A stretch of DNA of 64,000 nucleotides from Helicobacter bilis (lineage in GTDB: Bacteria; Campylobacterota; Campylobacteria; Campylobacterales; Helicobacteraceae). Where the stretch lies: the NCBI RefSeq assembly GCF_001999985.1, contig NZ_CP019645.1, forward strand, positions 2,542,001 through 2,606,000. The letters are read 5' to 3'. The notes beneath the pieces were generated by a model that searched no databases, was not told the origin of the DNA, and saw nothing but the letters and a program-made list of their open reading frames with translations. Positions within the stretch are counted from its first letter, which is position 1. Each line of letters begins with the position of its first letter. Positions 56,672-64,000 of this stretch are shown here, in pieces. Position numbers and translations under genes: made by a program.

Positions 56672-58135
56672 ATGTCTCTTCTCACAAATGCGGTGGTGTT
56701 ATCTGTGCTTGTTATGGCGGTGTTGTGCGTTTTGCGTCTCAATGTTTTGCTATCTATCATTATAGCTGCACTTGTAGCGGGGTGGCTATCTCCACTACCT
56801 TTAGAATCTTTATCTTCTGGGGTAGATTCACAAATTTCACTTTGGCAATATTTCTTGCTTAAAACTACCACAACGGGTGAGATTCTCATCAAAGGTATGG
56901 CAAGTAATCTCAATATCGCATTAAGCTATATCTTGTTGGGTGGCATTGCTGTGGCGATTTCTCGCACACATTTAATGACTTTTTTGCTCTCCGCCATTGC
57001 AAATGTGATAAGCAATAGGAAGTTTATTTTTATCCTTAGCCTTGCTCTCATTGCGTGTTTTTCGCAGAATCTTGTGCCTATCCACATCGCTTTTATCCCC
57101 ATTCTTATCCCCCCGCTTCTAAGTCTTATGAATCGCTTGAAAATTGATAGACGCGCTGTTGCTTGTGCGCTTACTTTTGGGTTGCAAGCCCCTTATGTAA
57201 CGCTTGGCGTGGGCTTTGGGCTGATTTTTCACACGACTATTAGCGAGCAGATGAAGGCAAATGGTATGCCTGTAAGTCTTGGTGAGATTAGCTCTGTGAT
57301 GTGGATTGGCGGGGTGGCTATGCTGCTTGGGCTGCTTTTTGCGGTGTTTGTGCTGTATGCAAAGCCGCGTGAATACGCACAAAAAGAGGAATGCTCTATG
57401 GGCGATGCGAGTATGGGTTGGCGTGAATATGCGACACTTTTTGGCATTATCGTGCTTTTTGTCGTGCAGCTTGTTACGCATTCTCTAGCGCTTGGGGCAT
57501 TTGCTGGGCTTATGTGTATGATTGTGCTGCGTGGGGTTAGATGGAACGAGATAGATTCTGTTATGGAGGGTGGGCTAAAAATGATGGCTTTCATTGCCTT
57601 TGTTATGCTTGTGGCGGCTGGATATGGGGAGGTGCTGCGTGCAAGTGGAGAAGTGCAGAATCTCGTGCAAGTTGTGGCAAACTTCACACATCAAGTCGGC
57701 GATGGTGCTATGAATACTATCGCTTCAAATGGGCTAGATTCTAATGCGGTTATGGCTTCAAATCCTGCGACTTTAGATTCTAATGGGGCGTCTTTATGGG
57801 CGAAATTTATAGGGGCGAGTTTAATGCTGCTTGTGGGGCTTTTAATCACCATTGGCATTGGCACGAGCTTTGGGACGATACCCATTATTGCGGCAATTTA
57901 TGTGCCTTTTGGAATCTCACTTGGCTTTAGTGTCCCTGCCATAATTTTGCTTATCGGCATAGCTGGGGCGTTGGGCGATGCGGGAAGTCCTGCGAGTGAT
58001 AGCACTTTGGGACCTACTTCTGGGCTAAATATGGACGGACAGCATAATCATATTTATGATACTTGTATCCCTACATTTTTTGTGTATAATATCCCGCTTT
58101 TAGTCGCTGGTGTGATTGGTGCGATGATGCTTTAA
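56672..58135 (+). CDS. NhaC-type Na+/H+ antiporter family protein
   Basis: The 487 residues form about eleven to twelve membrane helices, with features of the Na+/H+ antiporter (NhaC/Na_H_antiport) group: LNVLLSIIIAALVAGWLS, FSQNLVPIHIAFIPILIPPLL, and the C-terminal GALGDAGSPASDSTLGPTSGLN. The role is probably cation/proton exchange at the inner membrane. An organic-anion exchange role cannot be excluded. From about 57100 on the DNA is clearly GC-richer than its surroundings (34 of 60 bases are G or C at 57301-57360), which suggests a different origin from its neighbours. Confidence 0.75.
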   Translation: MSLLTNAVVLSVLVMAVLCVLRLNVLLSIIIAALVAGWLSPLPLESLSSGVDSQISLWQYFLLKTTTTGEILIKGMASNLNIALSYILLGGIAVAISRTHLMTFLLSAIANVISNRKFIFILSLALIACFSQNLVPIHIAFIPILIPPLLSLMNRLKIDRRAVACALTFGLQAPYVTLGVGFGLIFHTTISEQMKANGMPVSLGEISSVMWIGGVAMLLGLLFAVFVLYAKPREYAQKEECSMGDASMGWREYATLFGIIVLFVVQLVTHSLALGAFAGLMCMIVLRGVRWNEIDSVMEGGLKMMAFIAFVMLVAAGYGEVLRASGEVQNLVQVVANFTHQVGDGAMNTIASNGLDSNAVMASNPATLDSNGASLWAKFIGASLMLLVGLLITIGIGTSFGTIPIIAAIYVPFGISLGFSVPAIILLIGIAGALGDAGSPASDSTLGPTSGLNMDGQHNHIYDTCIPTFFVYNIPLLVAGVIGAMML

Positions 58136-58263
58136 GAGATAGTATAAATATACCCTAAAACATATTGGTAATTTTTATAGCCATGAAATTAAGATTTAAT
58201 CACAAAACAAAATAGCTATTCCTAGTAAATAAAGTTTAGGTATAAAACTTCTTTATAAAAGTG

Positions 58264-58269
58264 TATAAT
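58264..58269 (+). promoter_or_regulatory. Likely -10 box for the universal stress protein gene
   Basis: TATAAT lies 35 bp before the ATG at 58304, which has AAGGAG at a good distance. Confidence 0.5.
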
Positions 58270-58303
58270 TGCAATTATTTTGAGTTATTAAAAAGGAGTT
58301 TCT

Positions 58304-58729
58304 ATGGCAGATGCAATAAGGATTCTATTTGGCGTGAGTGATACAGATGAATGTCGCAAGGCTATCCCAACGATTATAAAGCTTTTTGCAAGACGCAGTG
58401 AGATTGAGCTGACACTGCTGCATGTTACACCTGAAACGATTGTTTTAGCAGAAAGTGGCATTGTGGATTATGCTTCACTAGAGCATGTGCAAGAAGAAGA
58501 ATCTCATGCGATTTTACAAGAGTTTGCAAAGGTCTTTAATAATGAAGGCATTGCGTGTAAAAAGATTCTAAAAAATGGGAATCCTATTGATGTTGTGCTT
58601 GAGATTGCAGATCAATATGATTTGCTTGTGATTGGGGCTAGTGAGTCTTCAATTCTTCATCGAATCTTTAATTCTCACCAAAATGGTTTTATCAACTCAT
58701 CACCTATACCGGTTTTAGTAGCAAAATAG
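58304..58729 (+). CDS. Universal stress protein (UspA family)
   Basis: The 141-residue protein has the UspA fold. The N-terminal strand IRILFGVSDTDEC stands in place of the usual VDgS motif, a middle helix VQEEESHAILQEFA follows, and the C-terminal nucleotide-loop region is LLVIGASESSILHRIF ending SPIPVLVAK. The typical ATP-binding GxxGxG(S/T) pattern is only partly kept. The role is a general stress or signalling factor. The gene is monocistronic, with its own promoter. Confidence 0.85.
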   Translation: MADAIRILFGVSDTDECRKAIPTIIKLFARRSEIELTLLHVTPETIVLAESGIVDYASLEHVQEEESHAILQEFAKVFNNEGIACKKILKNGNPIDVVLEIADQYDLLVIGASESSILHRIFNSHQNGFINSSPIPVLVAK

Positions 58730-58765
58730 CTAAACTTGATTTTGCATTAATTGGGACAGGGTGAT

Positions 58766-58789
58766 AAGATTCTAAGGTTATAGAATCTT
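58766..58789 (+). terminator. Possible terminator hairpin after the universal stress protein gene
   Basis: The arms AAGATTCTA and TAGAATCTT (9 bp) enclose a 6-base loop, 37 bp after the stop. It is made of two facing copies of the common heptamer and lacks a T run. Confidence 0.35.
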
Positions 58790-58884
58790 GCTTGAGCGTA
58801 GGGCGATAGTAAAGAAGCGTGAACTTTAGCAACATAATAAAATCAAGTTAAACACATAAAATAAGTTAAACTTTAAGGAACATT

Positions 58885-60183
58885 TTGGCAAAAGTATATT
58901 TTAAGACCTTTGGTTGTAGAAGCAATCTCTACGACACACAAGTAATGATTAGTAACCTTAAAAACCATGAAATAGTAGCAAATGAGATGGAGGCAGATAC
59001 CATTATCATCAACTCCTGCACGGTAACAAACAAAGCTGATAGAGAAGTGCGTGGGTATGCAAGAAAGTATAGCAGTGAGGGAAAAAAGGTGCTTTTTACA
59101 GGTTGTGGAGTGAAGCACTCTGGTGAAAATCTCTTTAAGAGTGGGCTTGTAAATGGGGTGTTTGCACATAGTCATAAAGAGAGTATTAATGACTTTTTAT
59201 CAAGTGAAAATCGGGTATTTTTGCCAAAAGAGCGGGTAAATAAGCATGTTGATACCACGCTTTTGCCTAGAGTTGTGGGGAAGGTTAGGGCGTTTATTAA
59301 GATTCAAGAGGGGTGTAACTTTGCGTGTAGCTATTGCATTATACCAAGCGTGCGTGGGAGTGCTAGAAGCTTTAGTGAAGCCCATATACTAGACCAAATC
59401 AAGATTTTGGAGCAAAGTGGCGTTACAGAAGTGATACTAACAGGCACAAATATCGGTAGCTATGGGCTTGATACAAAGACACATATTGCGACACTTATAC
59501 GAAAGATACATGATATTTCTGGTATTTTACGCATACGATTAGGCAGCCTTGAGCCAAGTCAAATTGACTCTGCTTTTTTAGAGATTTTAGAATTAAATAA
59601 GCTAGAGAGACACTTGCATATAGCCTTGCAGCATACAAGTGAATCAATGCTAAAGATTATGAATAGAAAGAATACTTTTGAGCGTGATTTAGAGCTTTTT
59701 AATGCGATTGCAAGTAAGGGTTTTAGCTTAGGGACAGATTATATTATAGGGCATTATGGAGAGACAAAAGAGATTTTTGATGAAGCGATATGTAATTTAG
59801 AAAAGCTGCCCCTAACGCATATCCACCCCTTTATTTATAGCCCTAGATTTGGCACAAAATCAGCGAAAAATGAATTGAAATTAGCACAAGTAAAAGGCGA
59901 TGTGGCAAAGGAGCGTTTGCGTAAAATCACAACGATAACGCAGAGAAAAAATCTAGTCTTTAGACATAATCTTAAAAAGCCTTTAAGCGTATTGATAGAG
60001 GGTAAAAAGGCGATAAAAGAGAGAGATTCTAGCTATTTTGTGGGCTTAGATGAGTATTTTAATAAGATGATATTGCCTATTAAAGATAACTTAGATTTAA
60101 AAGGCAAGTGGGTGAGTGTCGATAAATACGAGATTGCGGAGCGGTATAATGTCGGGCTTAGCTATAATGTGATGCAGGGTTAG
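58885..60183 (+). CDS. mtaB: MtaB, tRNA t6A37 methylthiotransferase
   Basis: MtaB is a radical-SAM enzyme that converts t6A37 to ms2t6A in tRNAs. The 432 residues show the N-terminal MTTase domain (FGCRSNLYDTQ, NSCTVTNKADREVR, TGCGVKHSGE), the radical-SAM cluster motif CNFACSYCIIP, and a C-terminal TRAM-like part. The start is a TTG at 58885, with AAGGA 6 bases upstream. It overlaps nothing. ruvX begins 3 bp after its stop, so they share a transcript. Confidence 0.93.
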   Translation: MAKVYFKTFGCRSNLYDTQVMISNLKNHEIVANEMEADTIIINSCTVTNKADREVRGYARKYSSEGKKVLFTGCGVKHSGENLFKSGLVNGVFAHSHKESINDFLSSENRVFLPKERVNKHVDTTLLPRVVGKVRAFIKIQEGCNFACSYCIIPSVRGSARSFSEAHILDQIKILEQSGVTEVILTGTNIGSYGLDTKTHIATLIRKIHDISGILRIRLGSLEPSQIDSAFLEILELNKLERHLHIALQHTSESMLKIMNRKNTFERDLELFNAIASKGFSLGTDYIIGHYGETKEIFDEAICNLEKLPLTHIHPFIYSPRFGTKSAKNELKLAQVKGDVAKERLRKITTITQRKNLVFRHNLKKPLSVLIEGKKAIKERDSSYFVGLDEYFNKMILPIKDNLDLKGKWVSVDKYEIAERYNVGLSYNVMQG

Positions 60184-60186
60184 TAC

Positions 60187-60915
60187 ATGATTTTTGGTAT
60201 TGACTTTGGATTAAAGCGACTTGGTGTGGCAAAAGTGGTGCAAAATATCATCGTGCCTTTAGCCCCTATCATGCGGAAAAATCGCAATCAAGCAAGCAGA
60301 GATTTAGCCAACTTGCTATTAGCACATGAAAGCGATATGAGTAAAATCACGCTTGTAGTTGGTATGCCCCGTGATATGGATATAGAATCCGATTCAGATA
60401 CAGAATCTAGCGGAGCAGGGCGACATGAAGTCATGCGAAAAAGGATTAGCCATTTTCTTAGCCTTATTGATTTTAGCGGAGAAGTGGTCTATATCGATGA
60501 GTCATATAGTAGTAAGGAAGCAAACGAGCGACTACTTGATAGGGGATACAATAAGCGGAAAAATGCACGAAAAAATGGCGTGCTAGACAGCATTAGTGCA
60601 TGTGTGATTCTAGAGCGATATTTAGAAAAGATCAATGCTTTATCTCATAGAAAAGAAGATAAGCAGAATAGGGCAGGGTGCGAGTCTATTGATAGAGAAT
60701 CTAGCTTATTGGAATCTAGTATGCCAGAAAATCGCGTAATAGAAAATTGTAAAGTAGAATCTAGCTTATTAGAATCTAGAGTAGTTGAAACTAGTGTGCT
60801 TGAATCTAAAGATATGGAATCTAAGCATACAGAATCTAAGAATGAAAATTGCCTTACAAATCCATTACAAACTAAAAATGCTAATAGGGTAGGGGGAAAT
60901 GAGAATTTAAAATAA
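60187..60915 (+). CDS. ruvX: RuvX/YqgF-type Holliday junction resolvase-like protein with repeat tail
   Basis: The first 150 residues match the RuvX/YqgF RNase H-like fold: GIDFGLKRLGVA, LVVGMPRDM, YIDESYSSKEAN and GVLDSISACVIL. Homologues act in 16S rRNA processing or as candidate resolvases and are about 130-150 residues long. Residues about 160-242 are low-complexity, made of ESSLLESS, VESSLLES, DMESKHTESK-like units that are direct translations of the AGAATCT heptamer. The tail is probably disordered and dispensable. An internal acidic insert (DIESDSDTESSG) has the same origin. Confidence 0.85.
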   Translation: MIFGIDFGLKRLGVAKVVQNIIVPLAPIMRKNRNQASRDLANLLLAHESDMSKITLVVGMPRDMDIESDSDTESSGAGRHEVMRKRISHFLSLIDFSGEVVYIDESYSSKEANERLLDRGYNKRKNARKNGVLDSISACVILERYLEKINALSHRKEDKQNRAGCESIDRESSLLESSMPENRVIENCKVESSLLESRVVETSVLESKDMESKHTESKNENCLTNPLQTKNANRVGGNENLK

Positions 60916-61013
60916 ATAAAAGTTAGTGTTGATCAATATTTGTATGCTTATATAATATTGAGTGTAGTTTATTATTTTCTTGTTTTACTTAAGACTTTGC
61001 ATTCTATTTTTGA

Positions 61014-61019
61014 TATAAT
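61014..61019 (+). promoter_or_regulatory. Likely -10 box for the frameshifted membrane protein gene
   Basis: TATAAT lies 24 bp before the ATG at 61043, which has AGGTGG upstream. Confidence 0.45.
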
Positions 61020-61042
61020 TTTGTTTTTTATAAGGTGGATTT

Positions 61043-61869
61043 ATGCAGGGTAAAATTCTTGGTTTAGGTGTTATCCGTGGTGATGATGACAATAGATACT
61101 CATTTAGCTTAGATGATATTGCAAATCTAAGTGGATATAATTCACGCAATCTTGCTAGGTATCAAGTGGATTTTGAAATCGATGAAGGGAATAAGGTAAA
61201 AGATATTTTCATACTCAATAAAGCTTCATTTTGGAGTAGAATAGCACAAGATGATATAAAAAGCATAAGAAGAAATTTTCTTATCGCTTTATCGCTCTAT
61301 TTTTTATCGAATCTGTTTGGCTTTGTATCACTTATGGAATATAAAAGTCTGGTTTAGAAGATACTACGATATTTGATATTTTAAACAATACATGCCTTAT
61401 TCTTGGTTATTTGTTTTGGCTATTTGCTACAATCGGCTTAAATCGTGCAAGTGGTAGTAAGACATTATTAAGAAATCTTATAATATCTTTTGTGATACTC
61501 ATATTAGTAGTTGCTGCACTTTTAATAATAACACCATTAATTGCAAATTGGCTGATTAATAATAGAGATTGGGATACTACTTTATATATAATGTTTGTAG
61601 GTTTTGTAATTACTGCATTTATTTTTTTATTGTTATATATACGGGAATTAGCTTTTATTATAGAAAAGAGAAGTATCCTTTGGCTGTTTTATTTTGGAAG
61701 CTATCTTTTTGTTAAATTGTTTTGGGAGTTTGGTAGAAAGGATACTGAAAAGTTTGATGTAATATCTTTTGGTATTGAATTTTGGTTGATAATTATCTTA
61801 TTTATTGTATTTATAAGATTCAAACAAATTCGCAAACGCACAGAAAGTGATAAAATACCTTGGTTTTGA
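61043..61869 (+). pseudogene. Membrane protein gene interrupted by a one-base frameshift
   Basis: The first 104 codons start with a small beta-like domain (GKILGLGVIRGDDDNRYSF) of a kind found before TM2-like membrane parts, then one hydrophobic helix, and end at TAG 61355. The next frame is open from 61345 and continues SGLEDTTIFDILNN with four or five more helices to 61869. Adding one A to the A4 run at 61343-61346 joins both into about 275 residues. The function is unknown. The shift may be a true mutation or a sequencing error. Confidence 0.7.
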
Positions 61870-61870
61870 T

Positions 61871-61914
61871 GGATTCTAGATTTTTGGATACTTCGCCTAA
61901 AGACTCGGTATGAC
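61871..61914 (-). repeat. Dispersed 44-bp repeat, intergenic copy
   Basis: On the minus strand it matches 16517-16560 within mfd at 42 of 44 positions. It follows directly after the frameshifted membrane protein gene. Confidence 0.75.
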
Positions 61915-62069
61915 AACATGCTGGATTCTAAAATTTTACCACTTTTGTGTGTCACAAATTTAATACATGGAATCTCAACTTCACTAAAACAGAAAAATAA
62001 CCACAAACTCCCCAAAGATTCCAAATCTCCCAACAAAACACAAGTTTTTACCAAGCCTACAAAACATAA

Positions 62070-63047
62070 TTATGCAAAATAAAAAGCCCTAAGTTTTGCG
62101 CTACGAGAGCGTTTGTTTTGTGCGATTTCTTTGCTATCTGCTATGAGTGGTTTTTTATAAAGTGAGAATCCTTTGGCATGATTATTCCCGCAAACACATT
62201 TAAAGCTTGTGGTATCGCATATACAGCTTTTTGCAAATTGCTTAAAAGATTCCTTAATCATTCTGTCTTCAAGTGAGTGAAAAGAGATAATACAAAGCAA
62301 AACTTCATGTAGATTTTGACATGAATGAAGCAAACTTTTTAGCTGTCCTAATTCATCATTCACAGCAATTCTTAAGGCTTGATAGATAAGCGTTGCTGGG
62401 TGGATTTTGGCTTTTGAATGCAGTTTTAACGCGATATTTTGCAGGCTATCAGCAGTTATTCTACCTCTCTGACGCTCTTGCACGATGAGATTTGCTAACT
62501 TTTTATACTCCCTTATCTCGCCATAATTTTTAAAAATCTCTTCTAACTCATACTTGCTATAAGTATTTACAATCATATCCGCATCTAAACTCTGCGTCCT
62601 ATCCATACGCATATCAAGCGTGCTTGAATGAAAGCTAAAACCACGATCAATAGAATCAAGCTGATATGAACTCACGCCAATATCAGCCAAGATTCCACAA
62701 AGATGATCCCCATTTGCTTCTATCTCTTTGATGATTTGTGGTAGTAAAGTCGCAAAATCCCCGTGTCTAGTTTGGAATCTATCCTTAAATTTTGCCATAG
62801 ATTCCCTATTATACTCCAACGCATAGCTATCCCTATCAATGCCTATAATATGCAGGTTTGAATACCGCTCTAATAATGCCCTACTCATGCCACCAAAGCC
62901 TAGAGTGCAGTCTATAAGCACTTCTTTATTCTTTATGAGCGACTTTTTTGCTATATAGTGTGAATGGGTAGAAAGAAAGATTCTATCAAAAGTGTCAAGC
63001 ACATGCTCTAGCAATACAGGAATATGTGGTGGGTTTTCTTTTTGCAT
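62070..63047 (-). CDS. rsmH: RsmH (MraW), 16S rRNA C1402 N4-methyltransferase
   Basis: RsmH methylates N4 of C1402 in the ribosomal P site. The 325 residues contain the start HIPVLLEHVLD, the SAM-binding DCTLGFGGMSRALLER, GILADIGVSSYQLD, the insert domain with RMDRTQSLDA, and the C-terminal SFHSLEDRMIKE. Complete. It is usually the first gene of the dcw cluster, but no ftsL or ftsI follows it here, so the cluster is dispersed. Confidence 0.96.
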   Translation of the reverse strand: MQKENPPHIPVLLEHVLDTFDRIFLSTHSHYIAKKSLIKNKEVLIDCTLGFGGMSRALLERYSNLHIIGIDRDSYALEYNRESMAKFKDRFQTRHGDFATLLPQIIKEIEANGDHLCGILADIGVSSYQLDSIDRGFSFHSSTLDMRMDRTQSLDADMIVNTYSKYELEEIFKNYGEIREYKKLANLIVQERQRGRITADSLQNIALKLHSKAKIHPATLIYQALRIAVNDELGQLKSLLHSCQNLHEVLLCIISFHSLEDRMIKESFKQFAKSCICDTTSFKCVCGNNHAKGFSLYKKPLIADSKEIAQNKRSRSAKLRAFYFA

Positions 63048-63289
63048 TGTTTTTCCATTTTTTAGTTTGTATTGTAAGGTATTTATGTTTAGAATCTAAT
63101 TGCTTTGAATAATATTTAGAAACTAATTTCAATGAAATATTATCATTTTAGATTCCATATTGCTATTTTTATGATAGTTTTATTCTAGATTTTAGCATTT
63201 CCATAAGTATTTGATATGCTTTTTTTGCTGTGTCGCTAATCTCTTTTTATTTCATTAAGGACTTCTAGTTCCTTTTTAGGGCGTGATTT
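63048..63289. other. Intergenic promoter region between rsmH and ttcA
   Basis: AT-rich sequence with several copies of the common heptamer. It must hold the divergent promoters of rsmH and of the small-ORF/ttcA unit. Nothing else is recognised. Confidence 0.4.
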
Positions 63290-63415
63290 ATGAATCTTTT
63301 TAGCAAAATTACCTCAAGACTGGTTCTTATTCCTTATTGTTGCATTGTTTCCTGCATTTCTATATGTTTTTATGCTACACTTACGGCTTTTACATCACAA
63401 TATAAAGAAGTCTAA
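63290..63415 (+). CDS. Possible 41-residue single-pass membrane peptide
   Basis: An ATG at 63290 with AGGG about 9 bases upstream opens 41 codons. The product starts MNLFSKITSRLVLIPYCC and continues through one hydrophobic helix rich in Cys, Ile and Phe. The stop is 2 bp before the ttcA start, the spacing of a coupled leader gene. It could also be the remnant of a sensor-type N-terminus or a chance frame. No family is recognised. Confidence 0.4.
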   Translation: MNLFSKITSRLVLIPYCCIVSCISICFYATLTAFTSQYKEV

Positions 63416-63417
63416 AC

Positions 63418-64000
63418 ATGCAAGCAACAAAACAAGCAATATGGCAAATACAAAATAATCCACAGGCAAATAAACTCTCCCCTTTTAAGCACGAAGAAAT
63501 CTTACAGCATATAATAAACACGAAACGCAAAGATAATAAAGAAAATCCAATAATTAGCAAAAAGATTCTAAATATCGTTGGTCGCACAAATGCAAAATAT
63601 AATCTCATTAAAGAGGGTGATAGGATTTTGCTTGGACTGAGTGGCGGTAAAGATTCCATGCTACTTGCAACTATCTTTGCATATATGAAAAAACATGCAC
63701 CTTTTAAGTTTGAGTTTCTTGCTATGACGATTGATTATGGCAGGGGTGGTGAGTATGAGTATATCTTTGAGTATTGCAAAAAGCTAAATATTCCTTATGA
63801 GCTTAATCGCACGCAGATATTTAAAATACTTGAGAATCACAAGAAAGAAGGCACGATTTATTGCTCTTTTTGTTCGCGTATGAGACGCGGTGAGCTTTAC
63901 AGCATGGCGTTAGAAAGGGGGTTTAATAAAATCGCATTGGCACATCATTTAGATGATGCCGCAGAAAGCTTTATGATGAATCTCACTTACAATGGTGCTT
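63418..64000 (+). CDS. ttcA: TtcA-family tRNA 2-thiocytidine synthetase (cut by window edge)
   Basis: The frame runs from ATG 63418 to the edge (194 codons). The PP-loop ATPase motif LGLSGGKDSMLLA lies near residue 70. The first conserved cysteine pair is in YCSFCSRMRRGELY, and ALAHHLDDAAESFMMN follows. These are hallmarks of TtcA, which thiolates C32 in certain tRNAs using an iron-sulfur cluster. A cysteine-less TilS/MesJ role is excluded by the CxxC. The N-terminal 40 residues are longer than in E. coli TtcA. Confidence 0.85.
   Translation, partial: MQATKQAIWQIQNNPQANKLSPFKHEEILQHIINTKRKDNKENPIISKKILNIVGRTNAKYNLIKEGDRILLGLSGGKDSMLLATIFAYMKKHAPFKFEFLAMTIDYGRGGEYEYIFEYCKKLNIPYELNRTQIFKILENHKKEGTIYCSFCSRMRRGELYSMALERGFNKIALAHHLDDAAESFMMNLTYNGA

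Noticed and set aside
61701..62054. Minus-strand frame downstream of rsmH as an FtsL candidate
   Set aside because: It runs through the dispersed 44-bp repeat and over the neighbouring gene and has no membrane helix followed by a coiled coil as in FtsL.

Overview
The window is AT-rich DNA from an epsilonproteobacterium, most likely an enterohepatic-type Helicobacter. Gene content and local order (fabZ-lpxA-clpX, gatA, short ComEC without a nuclease domain, TtcA, MtaB, Sel1-type secreted protein) fit Helicobacter. So do long homopolymeric C and G tracts at gene starts and an extremely frequent heptamer AGATTCT/AGAATCT. Species assignment is inference.

Layout. 1-4047 (minus strand): clpX (cut by the edge), lpxA, fabZ, a small membrane protein and guaB. 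4181-12531 (plus): folD, a secreted protein, ComEC, an AI-2E/PerM permease, argC, aroE, trxA-trxB and dapB. 12544-16196 holds a contingency cluster. It has a SAM methyltransferase with a C13 tract that is out of frame here, a lipoprotein with a G13 tract that is in frame here, and a secreted DUF4105-type protein. mfd (16321-19785) follows and carries two dispersed repeats inside its reading frame. 20081-31439 (minus) is housekeeping: clpP, hemL, a Sua5/YrdC protein, aroA, a Sel1 protein, an MFS pump, plsY, pabC, carA, DUF507, ppx and a ferredoxin. trpE (plus) is followed by dnaB, a CapA lipoprotein, gatA and two small membrane proteins (minus).

39585-56564 is an accessory island with few AGATTCT motifs. 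It holds a tryptophan-rich protein with an Ig-like domain, a 1340-residue protein bracketed by two ~120-bp long-hairpin inverted repeats, and a 2443-codon frame that looks like a modular polyvalent protein. That frame has a RelA/SpoT-like domain, barnase/colicin-E5/RelE-like nuclease-type segments, an LPD3-like module and a C-terminal endoribonuclease-type domain. After a single in-frame stop, the same frame continues into an ADP-ribosyltransferase-like plus nuclease-like segment. A tRNA-like inverted repeat and a frameshifted second LPD3 copy close the island. The linker coding for IIPQ recurs five times, and 37 bp are identical at two of those junctions, which suggests cassette shuffling. 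No integrase, terminase or capsid gene is visible, so the carrier (phage, conjugative element or remnant) is undetermined.

56672-64000: a GC-richer NhaC-type antiporter, a universal stress protein, mtaB, ruvX with a repeat-derived tail, a frameshifted membrane protein, rsmH (minus), a possible 41-residue membrane peptide and ttcA (cut by the edge).

The strongest leads are the modular toxin-like island with its hairpin-bracketed gene and repeated junctions, the adjacent phase-variable pair, and the in-frame dispersed repeats.
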